Positions 55,677-64,000 of a stretch of 64,000 nucleotides of DNA are shown here, in pieces. The notes under the pieces were generated by a model. It did no database searches, was not told the DNA's origin, and saw nothing but the letters and a program-made list of their open reading frames with translations. The DNA is taken from NCBI GenBank assembly GCA_963779515.1, contig CAVZYN010000004.1, forward strand, positions 62,001 through 126,000, in the 5' to 3' direction. Positions within the stretch are counted from its first letter, which is position 1. Each line of letters begins with the position of its first letter. Source of the stretch: CAVZYN01 sp963779515 (GTDB lineage: Bacteria > Pseudomonadota > Alphaproteobacteria > Rhizobiales > Hyphomicrobiaceae). The translations under genes and the position numbers were made by a program.

Positions 55677-56695
55677 CGATTGATCCGACGGAGCGGATGG
55701 TTCTCGGCCAATCTGGTGTCGCGGTGACGCGGTTTGGCTTCGGCACGATGACGATCGGCGGCTTTCAGTCGGCGATGAGCGACGAGCAGGCCGAGGCTGT
55801 GCTTGGTGCCGCCTGGGATGCTGGTGTCCGGTTCTTCGATACGGCGCCACAATATGGATGCGGATTGGCGGAAGAAAGGCTGGGGTCTTTTCTTAAGTCG
55901 CGGGCGCGGGCGGACGCGGTCATTGCGACGAAGGTTGGCAAGCGGATCGTGCCGCTCGGGTCGGGTGGAGAGCGGCAAGCGTTGTTTCCGGGTGGTCATG
56001 ATCTGGAAATGGCATTCGACTACAGTTACGATGGCACGTTGCGAATTATCGAACAGAGTTTGCAGCGGCTCGGGCTGACATATCTTGATCTTGTTCTGAT
56101 CCATGACATCACGCGACATTTTCACGGGGACGCGGGGGTTCATCAGCGTGTCAAAGAGGCGATGATCGGCGCCGTGCGCGCATTGCAAGAAATGAAATCA
56201 CAAGGTGTTGTGCGTGCCTGGGGCACAGGACTCAAGGATGTCGATATCGCAATACGGTTTGTGCGCGAGACGGACATGGATTGCGCGCTGGTGCCGGGGC
56301 GGATGACGCTATTGAATCAGTCGTGCCTTGATGGATTGACGGAGGCTTGTGCCGAGCGTGGGGTTTCGATCATCGCGGCGGCGGCGTTCGATAGCGGGAT
56401 CTTGGCGACGGGGGCCGTGCAAGGCTCGTCGTATGCCTACAGCCCTGCGGACGAGACCGTGCTCGATCGGGTGCGCAGCATTGAATCGGTTTGTGCAGAT
56501 CACGGCGTGCCATTGCAGGCGGCGGCGCTGCAGTTTCCCTTCAGGGCACGGGCGGTTGCGGGACTTCTGGTGAGCATGCGCAATACGCGGGAGCTGCACC
56601 AGAATCTCGACTGGATGCGTCTGCCGGTTCCTAACAATTTGTGGGATGATTTGGAGTTTTCGGGGCTCGTGCGCGTCCCGAAAGCGATGGCGTGA
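55673..56695 (+). CDS. Aldo/keto reductase
   Basis: An NADPH-dependent TIM-barrel oxidoreductase of 340 residues. The catalytic tetrad is visible: Asp and Tyr in 'FFDTAPQYGCGLAE', Lys in 'IATKVGKR' and His in 'DLVLIHDI'. The pattern resembles the D-threo-aldose/L-fucose dehydrogenase (galactose dehydrogenase-like) branch. The ATG overlaps the upstream stop (ATGA). Confidence 0.93.
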   Translation: MTIDPTERMVLGQSGVAVTRFGFGTMTIGGFQSAMSDEQAEAVLGAAWDAGVRFFDTAPQYGCGLAEERLGSFLKSRARADAVIATKVGKRIVPLGSGGERQALFPGGHDLEMAFDYSYDGTLRIIEQSLQRLGLTYLDLVLIHDITRHFHGDAGVHQRVKEAMIGAVRALQEMKSQGVVRAWGTGLKDVDIAIRFVRETDMDCALVPGRMTLLNQSCLDGLTEACAERGVSIIAAAAFDSGILATGAVQGSSYAYSPADETVLDRVRSIESVCADHGVPLQAAALQFPFRARAVAGLLVSMRNTRELHQNLDWMRLPVPNNLWDDLEFSGLVRVPKAMA

Positions 56696-56699
56696 TCGC

Positions 56700-57776
56700 G
56701 TGGCAGCTTTTCTCGAAAGATGGATCGAACCCGACAAACTTCGGCTGTTGCCGCTGACGCTCGGCTTTGGCGTTTTGGGTGGTGGGTTGTTTTCGGTGTT
56801 GGGGATGCCGGCTGCGTGGTTGTCGGGTGCAGTCGTTGCGTCGGCGGCGGCCGCGCTTTCTGGCGTTCAACTGGCTGTGCCGCAGGGTGTGCGTGCCATC
56901 GCGCTGGTGTTTCTCGGTGTCAGTATGGGCAGTGCCGTGACGCCAGCGACGCTGTCGCTCATGGCGCGGTGGCCTGCGGCCATCGTTGGGCTGCTTCTGG
57001 TTGTGCCGCTGATCATGACGGGGGTGGCGGCGTATCTCGAGCGCGTGCATGGCTTCGACCGGCCGACGGCGCGGCTGGCTTCGATACCGGGCGCATTGCA
57101 GTTCACGTTGGCGATGACGGCCGAGAGCACGGCGGACGCGCGGAAGGTTCTCATCGTGCAACTGTTCCGGTTGGCGTTGCTCGCGATCGTGTTGCCGTCG
57201 CTTTTGTCGTGGGCAGGAGATGGGCACGCAGGCGTAGTTCCCGTCGTGCCGCGCGAAACGACCGTCAGGGTGTCAGAGATCTTGCTGCTGATGGTGGCGG
57301 GATTTGCCGGGTTCGCGCTGTTCGAGTGGTTGAAGCTGCCGGCGGCGGCGCTGTTCGGGTCGCTGGTGGTGAGTGCGCTCTGCTTCGGATCGGGACTCGC
57401 GACGACGGCGCTGCCGTTCTGGTTGCTGCTTGCGGGCAATGTCGTTGTGGGCTGCATGACGGGATCGAGTTTTGCCGGCACGACGATGAATGAAATCGTT
57501 CGCCTGCTGCCCGCCGGTTTGGGCGCGGTGCTGACGGGCGCGGTGATCGGACTTGGATTTGCGTGGCCGGTTTCGACGTGGCTCGGCATGCCGCTGGCGC
57601 AGGTGTGGCTCGCTTATGCGCCCGGCGGGGTCGAGACGATGGCAGTGATCGCGCTCGCGTTGGGGCTCGATGTGGCGTTCGTCGGTGCGCATCACGTGGC
57701 GCGGTTCTTCTGGCTCGGACTGATCGTGCCAATGTGGATGCGCGGGTATCTCAAAAAGAATGAGGCCGAGACCTAG
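56700..57776 (+). CDS. AbrB family transporter (PF05145)
   Basis: An inner-membrane protein of about 358 residues with ten to eleven hydrophobic segments arranged as two AbrB repeats ('GMPAAWLSGAVVASAAAAL' and 'KLPAAALFGSLVVSALCFG'). Older databases label it ammonia monooxygenase, which is misleading; it is a putative transporter or regulator. No ATG fits; GTG 56700, four bases after the reductase stop, is the likely start. It ends against the convergent enoyl-CoA hydratase gene. Confidence 0.88.
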   Translation: MAAFLERWIEPDKLRLLPLTLGFGVLGGGLFSVLGMPAAWLSGAVVASAAAALSGVQLAVPQGVRAIALVFLGVSMGSAVTPATLSLMARWPAAIVGLLLVVPLIMTGVAAYLERVHGFDRPTARLASIPGALQFTLAMTAESTADARKVLIVQLFRLALLAIVLPSLLSWAGDGHAGVVPVVPRETTVRVSEILLLMVAGFAGFALFEWLKLPAAALFGSLVVSALCFGSGLATTALPFWLLLAGNVVVGCMTGSSFAGTTMNEIVRLLPAGLGAVLTGAVIGLGFAWPVSTWLGMPLAQVWLAYAPGGVETMAVIALALGLDVAFVGAHHVARFFWLGLIVPMWMRGYLKKNEAET

Positions 57777-58573
57777 CGGCCTTTGTAGTTGGGTTTGCGC
57801 TTTTCGTTGAAGGCGGTGATGCCTTCCTGGCGGTCTTCGGTGACGACGGTGCGGTTGTAGGCTTCGAGTTCGAAGGCATAGCCGCTCAGGCGGTCGAGTT
57901 CAGTTGCCTTGTCGATGGATTTCTTGGCTTGGCGGACGGAGACGGGCGCGTTGCTGGCGATGCGCTGGGCGACTTTCGTTACCTCGGACATGAGGTTTTC
58001 AGCTGGGACGATCTTGTTGACGAGACCCCAGGCGAGGGCGTCGCTGGCGGCGATTGGCGTGCCGGTGAGGATCATCTCCTTGGCGCGGCGGACGCCGATG
58101 GCGCGCGGCAGGTTCTGGGTGCCGGCGGCGCCGGGCATGATGCCGAGGGTCACTTCGGTGAGGGCGAATTTTGCTGTGGGGGTGGCGTAGACAAAGTCGG
58201 TGGCGAGGGCGAGTTCGCAGCCGCCGGCATAGGCCGGGCCGTTGACGGCGGCGATGATCGGGATTGGGCATTCCATCATGGCGCGGATCGCTTGTTCGAT
58301 GATGGCGTGCTGACGGCGCCAGGTGGCGTCGGTCATGCCCTTGCGTTCCTTGAGGTCGGCGCCGGAGCAAAATCCGCGGTCGCCGGCGCCGGTGAGGATC
58401 AGGCATCGCGCAGCTTCGGGTTCGAGATAGAAGCCCATGAAGCAATCGCGCAGATCCATCATCATCTGCGTGTTCATGGCGTTGAGCGCCTCGGGCCGGT
58501 TCAGCGTGACGATGCCAACGCCGTCGGCGGCAATCTCGACCTTCAGTGTCGTATAGTCTCTGGTATGTGCCAT
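57773..58573 (-). CDS. Enoyl-CoA hydratase/isomerase family protein
   Basis: A crotonase-fold enzyme of 266 residues. Oxyanion-hole segments are 'GDRGFCSGADLKERKG' and 'NGPAYAGGCELALATDFVYA'; 'EVTLGIMPGAAGTQNLPRAIG' holds the usual second loop with the Glu. It fits beta-oxidation or aromatic-ring catabolism. ATG 58573 (MAHTRDYTTLKVEI) is chosen because the longer frame is translated repeat sequence (SPHEEKVAEGRMRG). It overlaps the AbrB gene stop by four bases, convergently. Confidence 0.92.
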   Translation of the reverse strand: MAHTRDYTTLKVEIAADGVGIVTLNRPEALNAMNTQMMMDLRDCFMGFYLEPEAARCLILTGAGDRGFCSGADLKERKGMTDATWRRQHAIIEQAIRAMMECPIPIIAAVNGPAYAGGCELALATDFVYATPTAKFALTEVTLGIMPGAAGTQNLPRAIGVRRAKEMILTGTPIAASDALAWGLVNKIVPAENLMSEVTKVAQRIASNAPVSVRQAKKSIDKATELDRLSGYAFELEAYNRTVVTEDRQEGITAFNEKRKPNYKGR

Positions 58574-58678
58574 GGCGGGCTCCGGGGGCGGACGATGTGA
58601 TTGATCCTGCATGCCCGCTTCAAGGCGAAACGGCAAGGCGGGGGAAACGAGGAGGCAGTCCAGTTCTCGACACTTAAG

Positions 58679-58722
58679 CCCCCTCATCCGGCCTTCGGCC
58701 ACCTTCTCCTCATGGGGAGAAG
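58679..58722. repeat. Palindromic intergenic repeat (family A)
   Basis: CCCCCTCATCCGGCCTTCGGCC and CCTTCTCCTCATGGGGAGAAGG in the divergent gap between the enoyl-CoA hydratase and crcB. No fluoride riboswitch is recognised between it and crcB. Confidence 0.85.
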
Positions 58723-58796
58723 GCAAGCACGCTGCGGGAAGCCTTTGCGGGATGAGACCGGACACGCTATAGACCAGCGAAACCCATCGGGATTTC

Positions 58797-59177
58797 ATGC
58801 GACTCCTCATGCTAGCAACCCTCGGCGGGGCGCTCGGCGCCGGGGCTCGTCATCTCGTCAATGTTGGATTCGCACGGGCTGGTTGGCTCGGGTTTCCGTG
58901 GCCGACGTTGACGGTGAATGTCGCTGGCGGGCTGTTGATGGGGCTCGTCGTCGAGTACGTCTTGCGGCGGGCTGGCGGCTCGCCGGAGCTTCGGACGTTT
59001 CTGGCGACAGGTATTCTCGGTGGGTTCACGACGTTCTCGGCATTTGCGCTGGACGTTGAAGTGTTGATGTCGCGTGGCGAGCCCGGGATGGCGCTCGGTT
59101 ATGTGGCGGCATCGGTGGTGATGTCGATTGGCGCGCTTTATGCCGGATTGGCGATCGGACGGAGTTTGTTTGCATGA
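58797..59177 (+). CDS. crcB: Fluoride channel/exporter CrcB
   Basis: A small four-helix membrane protein of 126 residues forming dual-topology dimeric fluoride channels. The signature 'FLATGILGGFTTFSAFALDVEVLM' and 'NVAGGLLMGLVVEYVL' are present, as is the N-terminal 'GGALGAGARHLV'. Its stop overlaps the start of the pseudouridine synthase (ATGA), a common alphaproteobacterial arrangement. Confidence 0.95.
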   Translation: MRLLMLATLGGALGAGARHLVNVGFARAGWLGFPWPTLTVNVAGGLLMGLVVEYVLRRAGGSPELRTFLATGILGGFTTFSAFALDVEVLMSRGEPGMALGYVAASVVMSIGALYAGLAIGRSLFA

Positions 59178-60176
59178 CCAGTTCAGACTCCCGTGTCGAG
59201 ACCATCCGGGTGAAGTCCGACGAGCATGGATTGCGGCTGGACCGCTGGTTCAAGAGCCATTTTCCGGAGGTGTCGTACACCTATCTGCAAAAGCTGCTGC
59301 GCACCGGGCAGGTGCGGGTCAACAGCAAGCGTGTCGAGTTCGAACCTGCGGCTCGAAGAGGGCGCGGAAGTGCGCGTGCCGAGGATCGCGCGGGAGCCCG
59401 CAGCCAGAATCGGGGATGGGCTCCCATCCATCACTTCGAAGGCCGATCAAAAGTTGATCGAAAGCATCATCTTGTTCGAGGATGAGCATGTGCTGGTGTT
59501 GAACAAGCCGTTCGGACTCGCGGTGCAGGGCGGGTCGGGGACGACGCGGCATCTCGACGGCATGCTTGCGGGGATGGTCGAACGGTTCGGCGACCGGCCG
59601 CGCTTGGTGCACCGGCTCGATCGGGATACGACGGGCGTGTTGCTGGTGGCGAAGCATCGGCATGCGGCGGCGAAGCTCGGGCGGACGTTTCAGACACGGT
59701 CGGCCGCGAAGACGTATTGGGCGCTGGTCAAGAACGTGCCGAAGCCGGAGCAGGGCAAGATCGAGGCGGCGCTGGTGAAGGCGTCGGGACCCGATGGCGA
59801 CCGTGTGCGGAAGGCGGAGCCCGGCGAGCAGGAGACTGCCATGCACGCGACGACGCATTACAGCGTCATCGATCGGGTGGGGCACAAGGCTGCGTGGGTT
59901 TCGCTGAAGCCGGTGACGGGACGGCAGCATCAGTTGCGCGCGCATATGCACATGATCGGGCATCCGATCATCGGCGACAACAAGTACATGACCGATCTCA
60001 ACATGCTGATGATGGAGATCGAGCCGATGCTGCATCTGCATGCGCGGCGGCTGATCATTCCGCATCCGGTGACCGGCAAGCCCGTCGATGTGACCGCGCC
60101 GCTGCCGCCGCACATGCTGAAAACGTTCGAGATGTGCGGGCTGGATGCTAACCGTTTTGGTGCCGACCGCGAATGA
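59174..60176 (+). pseudogene. rluC: RluA-family pseudouridine synthase (RluC-like), frameshifted by one base
   Basis: Modifies uridines in 23S rRNA. The N-terminal S4 domain ('GLRLDRWFKSHFPEVSYTYLQKLLRTGQVRVNSKR') is in frame 1; the catalytic domain with Asp in 'LVHRLDRDTTGVLLVAK' is in the next frame. One extra G at 59342 separates them: without it the chain reads 'KRVEFNLRLEEGAEVRVPRI' and is about 333 residues, normal for the family. It is translationally coupled to crcB. The symbol is from family and length; RluC versus RluD-type specificity is inferred. Confidence 0.88.
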
Positions 60177-60264
60177 CATGCGCGCTGCAGAAACCTCGGC
60201 GGCCATCGGCAGATGGGAGCGCAATGTGTATAGTATTGCTAATTCATACACATGGAGTTGCGGC

Positions 60265-60411
60265 ATGCGCACCAACGTCGATATCGATGACAAGTTGATG
60301 AAAGCTGCCATGAAAGCGACCGGCAAGAAGACCAAGATCGCGATCTCGAGCCTTTCGAAAAGCATCTCGGGTTGCGGGTGTATCGGGGCTGATCTTCAAT
60401 CCACCGGATAG
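60265..60411 (+). pseudogene. VapB-like antitoxin remnant
   Basis: 'MRTNVDIDDKLMKAAMKATGKKTK' is the start of a type II VapB antitoxin (ribbon-helix-helix, MRTNIDIDDKLM pattern). After residue 24 the sequence no longer matches the family and ends early, giving 48 residues where about 60-70 is usual. No VapC toxin follows; the 3' end overlaps the convergent Lrp-family gene. It looks like the leftover of a decayed toxin-antitoxin locus. Confidence 0.55.
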
Positions 60412-60884
60412 CCGCGCCAAGGGCGGACAGTGCGAATGGCGAGATGCGACTCGAGGCGGGCCACGTTTGGCAGCTTGGCCAAGCATTCGCGGTGGATGCG
60501 CTCGAAGTCGGCGGCGTCGCGCGCGACGATGCGCAGGAGATAGTCCGTGCCGCCGGCCATCAGATGGCATTCGAGGATTTCGGGCGCGGTTTGGACAGCG
60601 CGTTCGAACGCATCGAGGGCGCGATCACTTTGGGCCTTGAGGGCGACCTCGACGAAAAACTCCATGGTGTAGCCGAGGGCACGGGCGTCAAGGCGGGCGG
60701 CATAGCCCGAGATGATGCCGGCGTCTTCGAGCTGGCGGACACGACGGTGACAGGCGGACGGCGAGAGGCCGACGCGGGCGCCGAGTTCGGCGACCGAGAG
60801 GCGGCTATCGCGCTGGAGCTCACGCAGGAGGCGTGAGTCGGTCGGGTCGCTGGAGGTTCGAATATTCTTCGACGTTTTCTTCAT
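60396..60884 (-). CDS. Lrp/AsnC family transcriptional regulator
   Basis: A 162-residue regulator. The N-terminal winged helix-turn-helix is 'DSRLLRELQRDSRLSVAELGARVGLSPSACHRRVRQLEDAGII', and the C-terminal RAM domain has 'GTDYLLRIVARDAADFERI'. It is divergent from alanine dehydrogenase, the usual arrangement for regulators that activate ald in response to alanine, so it probably controls that gene and itself from the 106-base intergenic region. Confidence 0.94.
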   Translation of the reverse strand: MKKTSKNIRTSSDPTDSRLLRELQRDSRLSVAELGARVGLSPSACHRRVRQLEDAGIISGYAARLDARALGYTMEFFVEVALKAQSDRALDAFERAVQTAPEILECHLMAGGTDYLLRIVARDAADFERIHRECLAKLPNVARLESHLAIRTVRPWRGYPVD

Positions 60885-60990
60885 GTTAGAGAATAAAATT
60901 GCACGAAAGAGACTGCAGCACCACCATAATTGGTCAAATTTGCGCTGGGAGACGCATAGACTGCTGGAAACTTAGCCAACGGAGCTTCCC
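60885..60990. promoter_or_regulatory. Divergent lrp/ald control region
   Basis: A 106-base AT-rich gap (AGAATAAAATTGCACG; ATAATTGGTCAAATTTGCG) that must hold both promoters and the likely Lrp-type binding sites. CGGAGCTTCCC precedes the ald ATG. Individual operators cannot be assigned by eye. Confidence 0.45.
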
Positions 60991-62109
60991 ATGCGCATCG
61001 GTGTCCCGAAAGAAATCAAGGTTCATGAGTATCGCGTCGGGATGACGCCGATCGCGGTGCGCGAGCTGACGTCGCATGGCCACGAGGTGTTCGTGCAGCA
61101 GGATGCGGCCGCGCACCAGGGCCTGATGGACGACGACTACAAGAAAGCCGGTGCGAAGATCTTGAAATCGGCGGACGAGGTGTTCGAAAAAGCCGACATG
61201 ATCGTGAAAGTGAAGGAGCCTCAGCCAGCCGAGTGCAAGATGTTGCGCGAAGGGCAGATCCTGTTCACGTACCTGCATCTGGCGCCGGATCCGGATCAGA
61301 CAAAGGCGCTGCTGAAATCGGGGTGCACGGCGATTGCCTATGAGACGGTGACGAATGCGCGCGGCGGGTTGCCGCTGCTGGCGCCGATGAGCGAAGTCGC
61401 GGGCCGCATGTCGATTCAGTGTGGCGCGCATTGCCTGGAGATGGAGCAAGGCGGGCGCGGCATGCTGCTCGGCGGCGTCGCGGGCGTGGCGCCGGCCAAA
61501 GTCGTGGTGCTGGGCGGTGGCGTTTCGGGGATCAATGCGGCGCGGATGGCGATCGGGCTCGAGGCGCAGGTGACGATTTTGGATATCAACGTCGAACGGC
61601 TCTACGCGATCGATCAGCAGTTTGGCGCGGCGGTGAACACGATCTTTTCGACAAAACAGTCGATCGAGGACTACGTGCTGGATGCGGATCTCGTGATCGG
61701 CGCGGTGCTGGTGCCGGGGGCGGCGGCGCCGAAGCTGCTGACGAAGAAAATGGTGAAGGAGATGAAGCGCGGGTCGGTGCTCGTTGACATTTCGATCGAT
61801 CAGGGCGGGTGCTCGGAGACGTCGAAGGCGACGACGCACGCGAAGCCGACCTATGTGGTCGATGACGTCGTGCATTATTGCGTCGCCAACATGCCCGGCG
61901 CGGTGGCGCGGACGTCGACGTTCGCGCTCAACAACGCAACGCTGCCGTTTACGCTCGCACTCGCGAACAAGGGCGTCAAGAAAGCGCTGCTTGATGATCC
62001 GCACCTGCTCAGCGGGTTGAATGTGCATGCGGGACAGATCACGCATCCGGCCGTTGCCGACGCGCTCGGCTTGAAGCTCTTGAACGCGAAGCAGGCGATT
62101 GGCGGTTAA
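60991..62109 (+). CDS. ald: Alanine dehydrogenase
   Basis: NAD-dependent oxidation of L-alanine to pyruvate and ammonia. At 372 residues it has the normal length. Features are 'MRIGVPKEIKVHEYRVGMTP', 'MIVKVKEPQPAECKMLREGQILFTYLHLAPD', the 'QCGAHCLE' segment with a conserved His, the NAD loop 'VVLGGGVSGINAARMAIGL' and 'VLVDISIDQGGCSETSKATTHAKPTY'. It is divergent from its likely Lrp regulator. Confidence 0.96.
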   Translation: MRIGVPKEIKVHEYRVGMTPIAVRELTSHGHEVFVQQDAAAHQGLMDDDYKKAGAKILKSADEVFEKADMIVKVKEPQPAECKMLREGQILFTYLHLAPDPDQTKALLKSGCTAIAYETVTNARGGLPLLAPMSEVAGRMSIQCGAHCLEMEQGGRGMLLGGVAGVAPAKVVVLGGGVSGINAARMAIGLEAQVTILDINVERLYAIDQQFGAAVNTIFSTKQSIEDYVLDADLVIGAVLVPGAAAPKLLTKKMVKEMKRGSVLVDISIDQGGCSETSKATTHAKPTYVVDDVVHYCVANMPGAVARTSTFALNNATLPFTLALANKGVKKALLDDPHLLSGLNVHAGQITHPAVADALGLKLLNAKQAIGG

Positions 62110-62242
62110 TCCGGTTGATTAGGGCCCCATCGACGGCGCTGGATATCAAGATCCGGCGCCGTATGTCTTTGAGTTGGCGTTGGGTTTGGCTATAAGGCGG
62201 CAGATTCATGCGCCGTCCGGCGCGCCGAAAGCACCCAAGGTC

Positions 62243-63849
62243 ATGTCCAAAAACGAAAAATCGGGCCGTCCCGAAGCCCGCCTGCCGAAAGGGTTCCGCG
62301 ACTATGCGGGGGAAGAGCTGCGCCAGACGACGCGCATGCTTGGTGTGATCCGCGAGGTCTATGAGCGCTACGGATATGAGCCGCTGGAGACGCCGGCATT
62401 CGAGTACACGGACGCGCTCGGCAAATTCCTGCCGGATCAGGACCGCCCGAATGCGGGGGTGTTCTCGCTGCAGGACGAAGACGAGCAGTGGATGAGCCTG
62501 CGCTACGACATGACTGCGCCGCTGGCGCGGTATGTCGCGGAAAACGCGCTGTCGTTGCCGAAGCCCTATCGCCGGTACACGATGGGGCCGGTGTGGCGCA
62601 ACGAGAAGCCGGGGCCGGGGCGGTTCCGCCAGTTCATGCAATGCGACGCCGATACGGTCGGGACGGACAACGTCGCGGCGGATGCGGAAGCGTGCATGCT
62701 GATGGCGGATGTGATCGAGGCGCTGGGGATGAAGCGCGGAGATTTACAAGGTCAAGGTCAACAATCGCAAAGATCTTGGATGGTGTGCTGGAAGCCTGCG
62801 GGCATTGACCCGGCGAGCGAGGCCGACGCGGGCAGGCGGCTGACAGTTCTGCGCGCGATGGACAAGTTCGATCAAGTTCGGCACGTCGGGTGTAGCGCTG
62901 TTGCTCGGTCACGGGCCGCAAGGACGAGAGCGGCGATTTCACCAAGGGCGCGGAATTGGCGCCGAGTACGATCGAGACGCTACTGTCAATTTCTGACACT
63001 GAGCTTCTGTCGATGCGCAGGTCAGGAGCAGTGGCGCTCTGTATAACCCGAAGATCAATACGGGCTCATCAGTGGAAAATTCGGTTCCTCGGACGCTTAC
63101 GTCGACGATCTCATACGTAATTATCACTACGCAGAGAGCGTGATGCAGGGACATACGCGAAATTCGATTGCTCGAGCGGGCTTGCAAGAGTTGGAAGAGA
63201 TTGGCAGCGTTGATTGCCGCAGCAGGGTACGGCGATGGGCGATCATCATCGATCCCTCCGTCGTGCGCGGGCTCGATTACTATACGGGGCCAGTGTTCGA
63301 GGCGGAGCTGACGTTCGAGACCAAGAACGAGGACGGCGAGATCGTGCGGTTCGGCTCGGTTGGCGGCGGCGGGCGTTATGACGATCTGGTCGCGCGGTTT
63401 ACGGGTGAGAAGGTGCCGGCGACGGGGTTCTCGCTCGGGCTGTCGCGATTGCAGGCGGCGCTGTCGATCGTCAACAAGACACGAGAGCGTGGCGGCAGGT
63501 CCCGTTGTCGTGCTGGTGATGGATAAGGCCGAGCTGCCGCGCTACCAGAAAATGGCGCAGGAGCTGCGCAACGCCGGTATCCGGGCGGAAATGTATCTCG
63601 GGACGTCGGGCATGAAGCCGCAGATGAAGTATGCCGATCGGCGCGGGTGCGCCGTGCGTTATCATTCAAGGCTCGGACGAGCGCGCCAAGGGCGAGGTGC
63701 AGATCAAGGATCTGATCGAGGGCGCCAAAGCCGCGGCGGCGATCAAGGACAACAAGGATTGGAAGGCGGCGCGGCCGGCGCAAGTGTCGGTGGCGGAGAG
63801 CGGCCTGGTCGCGGCCGTTCGCGAAATTCTCGCGCGGCACGGCGGGTAA
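62243..63849 (+). pseudogene. hisS: Histidyl-tRNA synthetase, disrupted by many indels
   Basis: HisS charges tRNA-His and is essential. The first 165 codons are intact ('LPKGFRDYAGEELRQTTRML', motif 2 'RRYTMGPVWRNEKPGPGRFRQFMQCDADTVG'). From 62743 on, conserved HisS segments continue but hop frames: extra bases near 62743, 62770, 62803, 62873 and 62916. A stretch of about 180 bases (62989-63170) has no HisS similarity, then 'IIIDPSVVRGLDYYTGPVFEAELTFETK', 'GFSLGLSRLQAALS', and the anticodon-binding end 'GAPCVIIQGSDERAKGEVQIKDL' follow in several frames to a stop at 63849. Because the gene is indispensable, assembly error or a second copy must be considered. Confidence 0.88.
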
Positions 63850-63929
63850 TGATGTCGTTGTTCGCTGTCAGCTCAGTTTCAAATGAATGCGCTTTCGCCA
63901 TGCAATCGCTTCTCCAAAGGCTACTCGAA

Positions 63930-63966
63930 TTCCCCTCCCCAGCGGGGAGGGGTCAGGGGTGGGGAG
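63930..63966. repeat. Palindromic repeat near window end
   Basis: CCCCTCCCCAGCGGGGAGGGGTCAGGGGTGGGGAG, a GC hairpin (CCCCTCCCC / GGGGAGGGG) followed by a related arm. It follows hisS; no gene start is visible in the last 150 bases. Confidence 0.6.
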
Positions 63967-64000
63967 AAGCAGCGGGAGCGATGCTGCGATCTGCGCGCGC

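Noticed and set aside
58722..58796. Possible fluoride riboswitch before crcB
   Set aside because: The conserved crcB-motif core was not recognised; the gap is mostly a family A repeat.
62110..62242. Terminator between ald and hisS (GACGGCGC...GCGCCGTA)
   Set aside because: A weak interrupted stem with no T-run; kept out of the feature list.

Overview
The window is high-GC chromosomal DNA of an alphaproteobacterium, most likely of the Hyphomicrobiales (rhizobial) group. The evidence is gene content and order (an M48 peptidase and a DsbA-like protein before accB-accC, a form II cox cluster, CrcB, an Lrp regulator divergent from ald), the many small cell-envelope proteins, and dozens of palindromic intergenic repeats of the CCCTCATCCGCC...TTCTCCCC...GGGGAGAAGG type common in that group. 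No rRNA, tRNA, CRISPR array or intact transposon was seen.

Layout. 1-3.5 kb: tail of an M48 peptidase, a DsbA-like thiol oxidoreductase, and the acetyl-CoA carboxylase subunits accB and accC. 3.6-12.3 kb (minus strand): pcaB, then a peptide-type ABC transporter (fused double ATPase, two permeases, two tandem paralogous binding proteins), with an orphan antitoxin and perfect inverted repeats between its genes. 12.5-23.2 kb: thioesterase, sulfite-oxidase-like Mo enzyme, frameshifted cytochrome P450, zinc alcohol dehydrogenase, prmB, luciferase-like monooxygenase, MOSC protein, lipoprotein and orphan response regulator. 23.3-28.8 kb: membrane acyltransferase, fused TRAP permease, RMD1-like protein, HAD phosphatase, MmcQ/YjbR protein. 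29-33 kb: a TPP riboswitch and thiC, whose reading frame is broken by a small palindromic insertion, then a translationally coupled zeta-like kinase plus a 298-residue protein with a HEPN-like motif, then a degenerate second copy of the thiC 3' end. 33-38.6 kb: small secreted proteins, a SYLF protein and a split FAD/Fe-S dehydrogenase. 38.7-46.7 kb: serine-glyoxylate-type aminotransferase and a form II cox cluster (S, frameshifted L, M, MoxR ATPase, VWA protein, convergent CoxG). 47.3-58.6 kb: a transporter and a tightly packed set of amide, peptide and acyl-CoA catabolism genes. 58.8-64 kb: crcB, frameshifted rluC-type pseudouridine synthase, vapB remnant, lrp/ald pair, and a heavily disrupted hisS.

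The candidate for a previously undescribed system is the kinase/HEPN-like gene pair at 31193-32625. The genes overlap by ATGA, are visibly more AT-rich than their surroundings, and lie between thiC and a displaced thiC 3' remnant, which suggests arrival by recombination at thiC. Separately, at least seven genes carry frame disruptions, mostly single extra bases, and hisS carries many. Sequencing or assembly error must be excluded before any is called a real pseudogene; the 34-40 bp palindrome in thiC is different in kind and looks like a genuine insertion.
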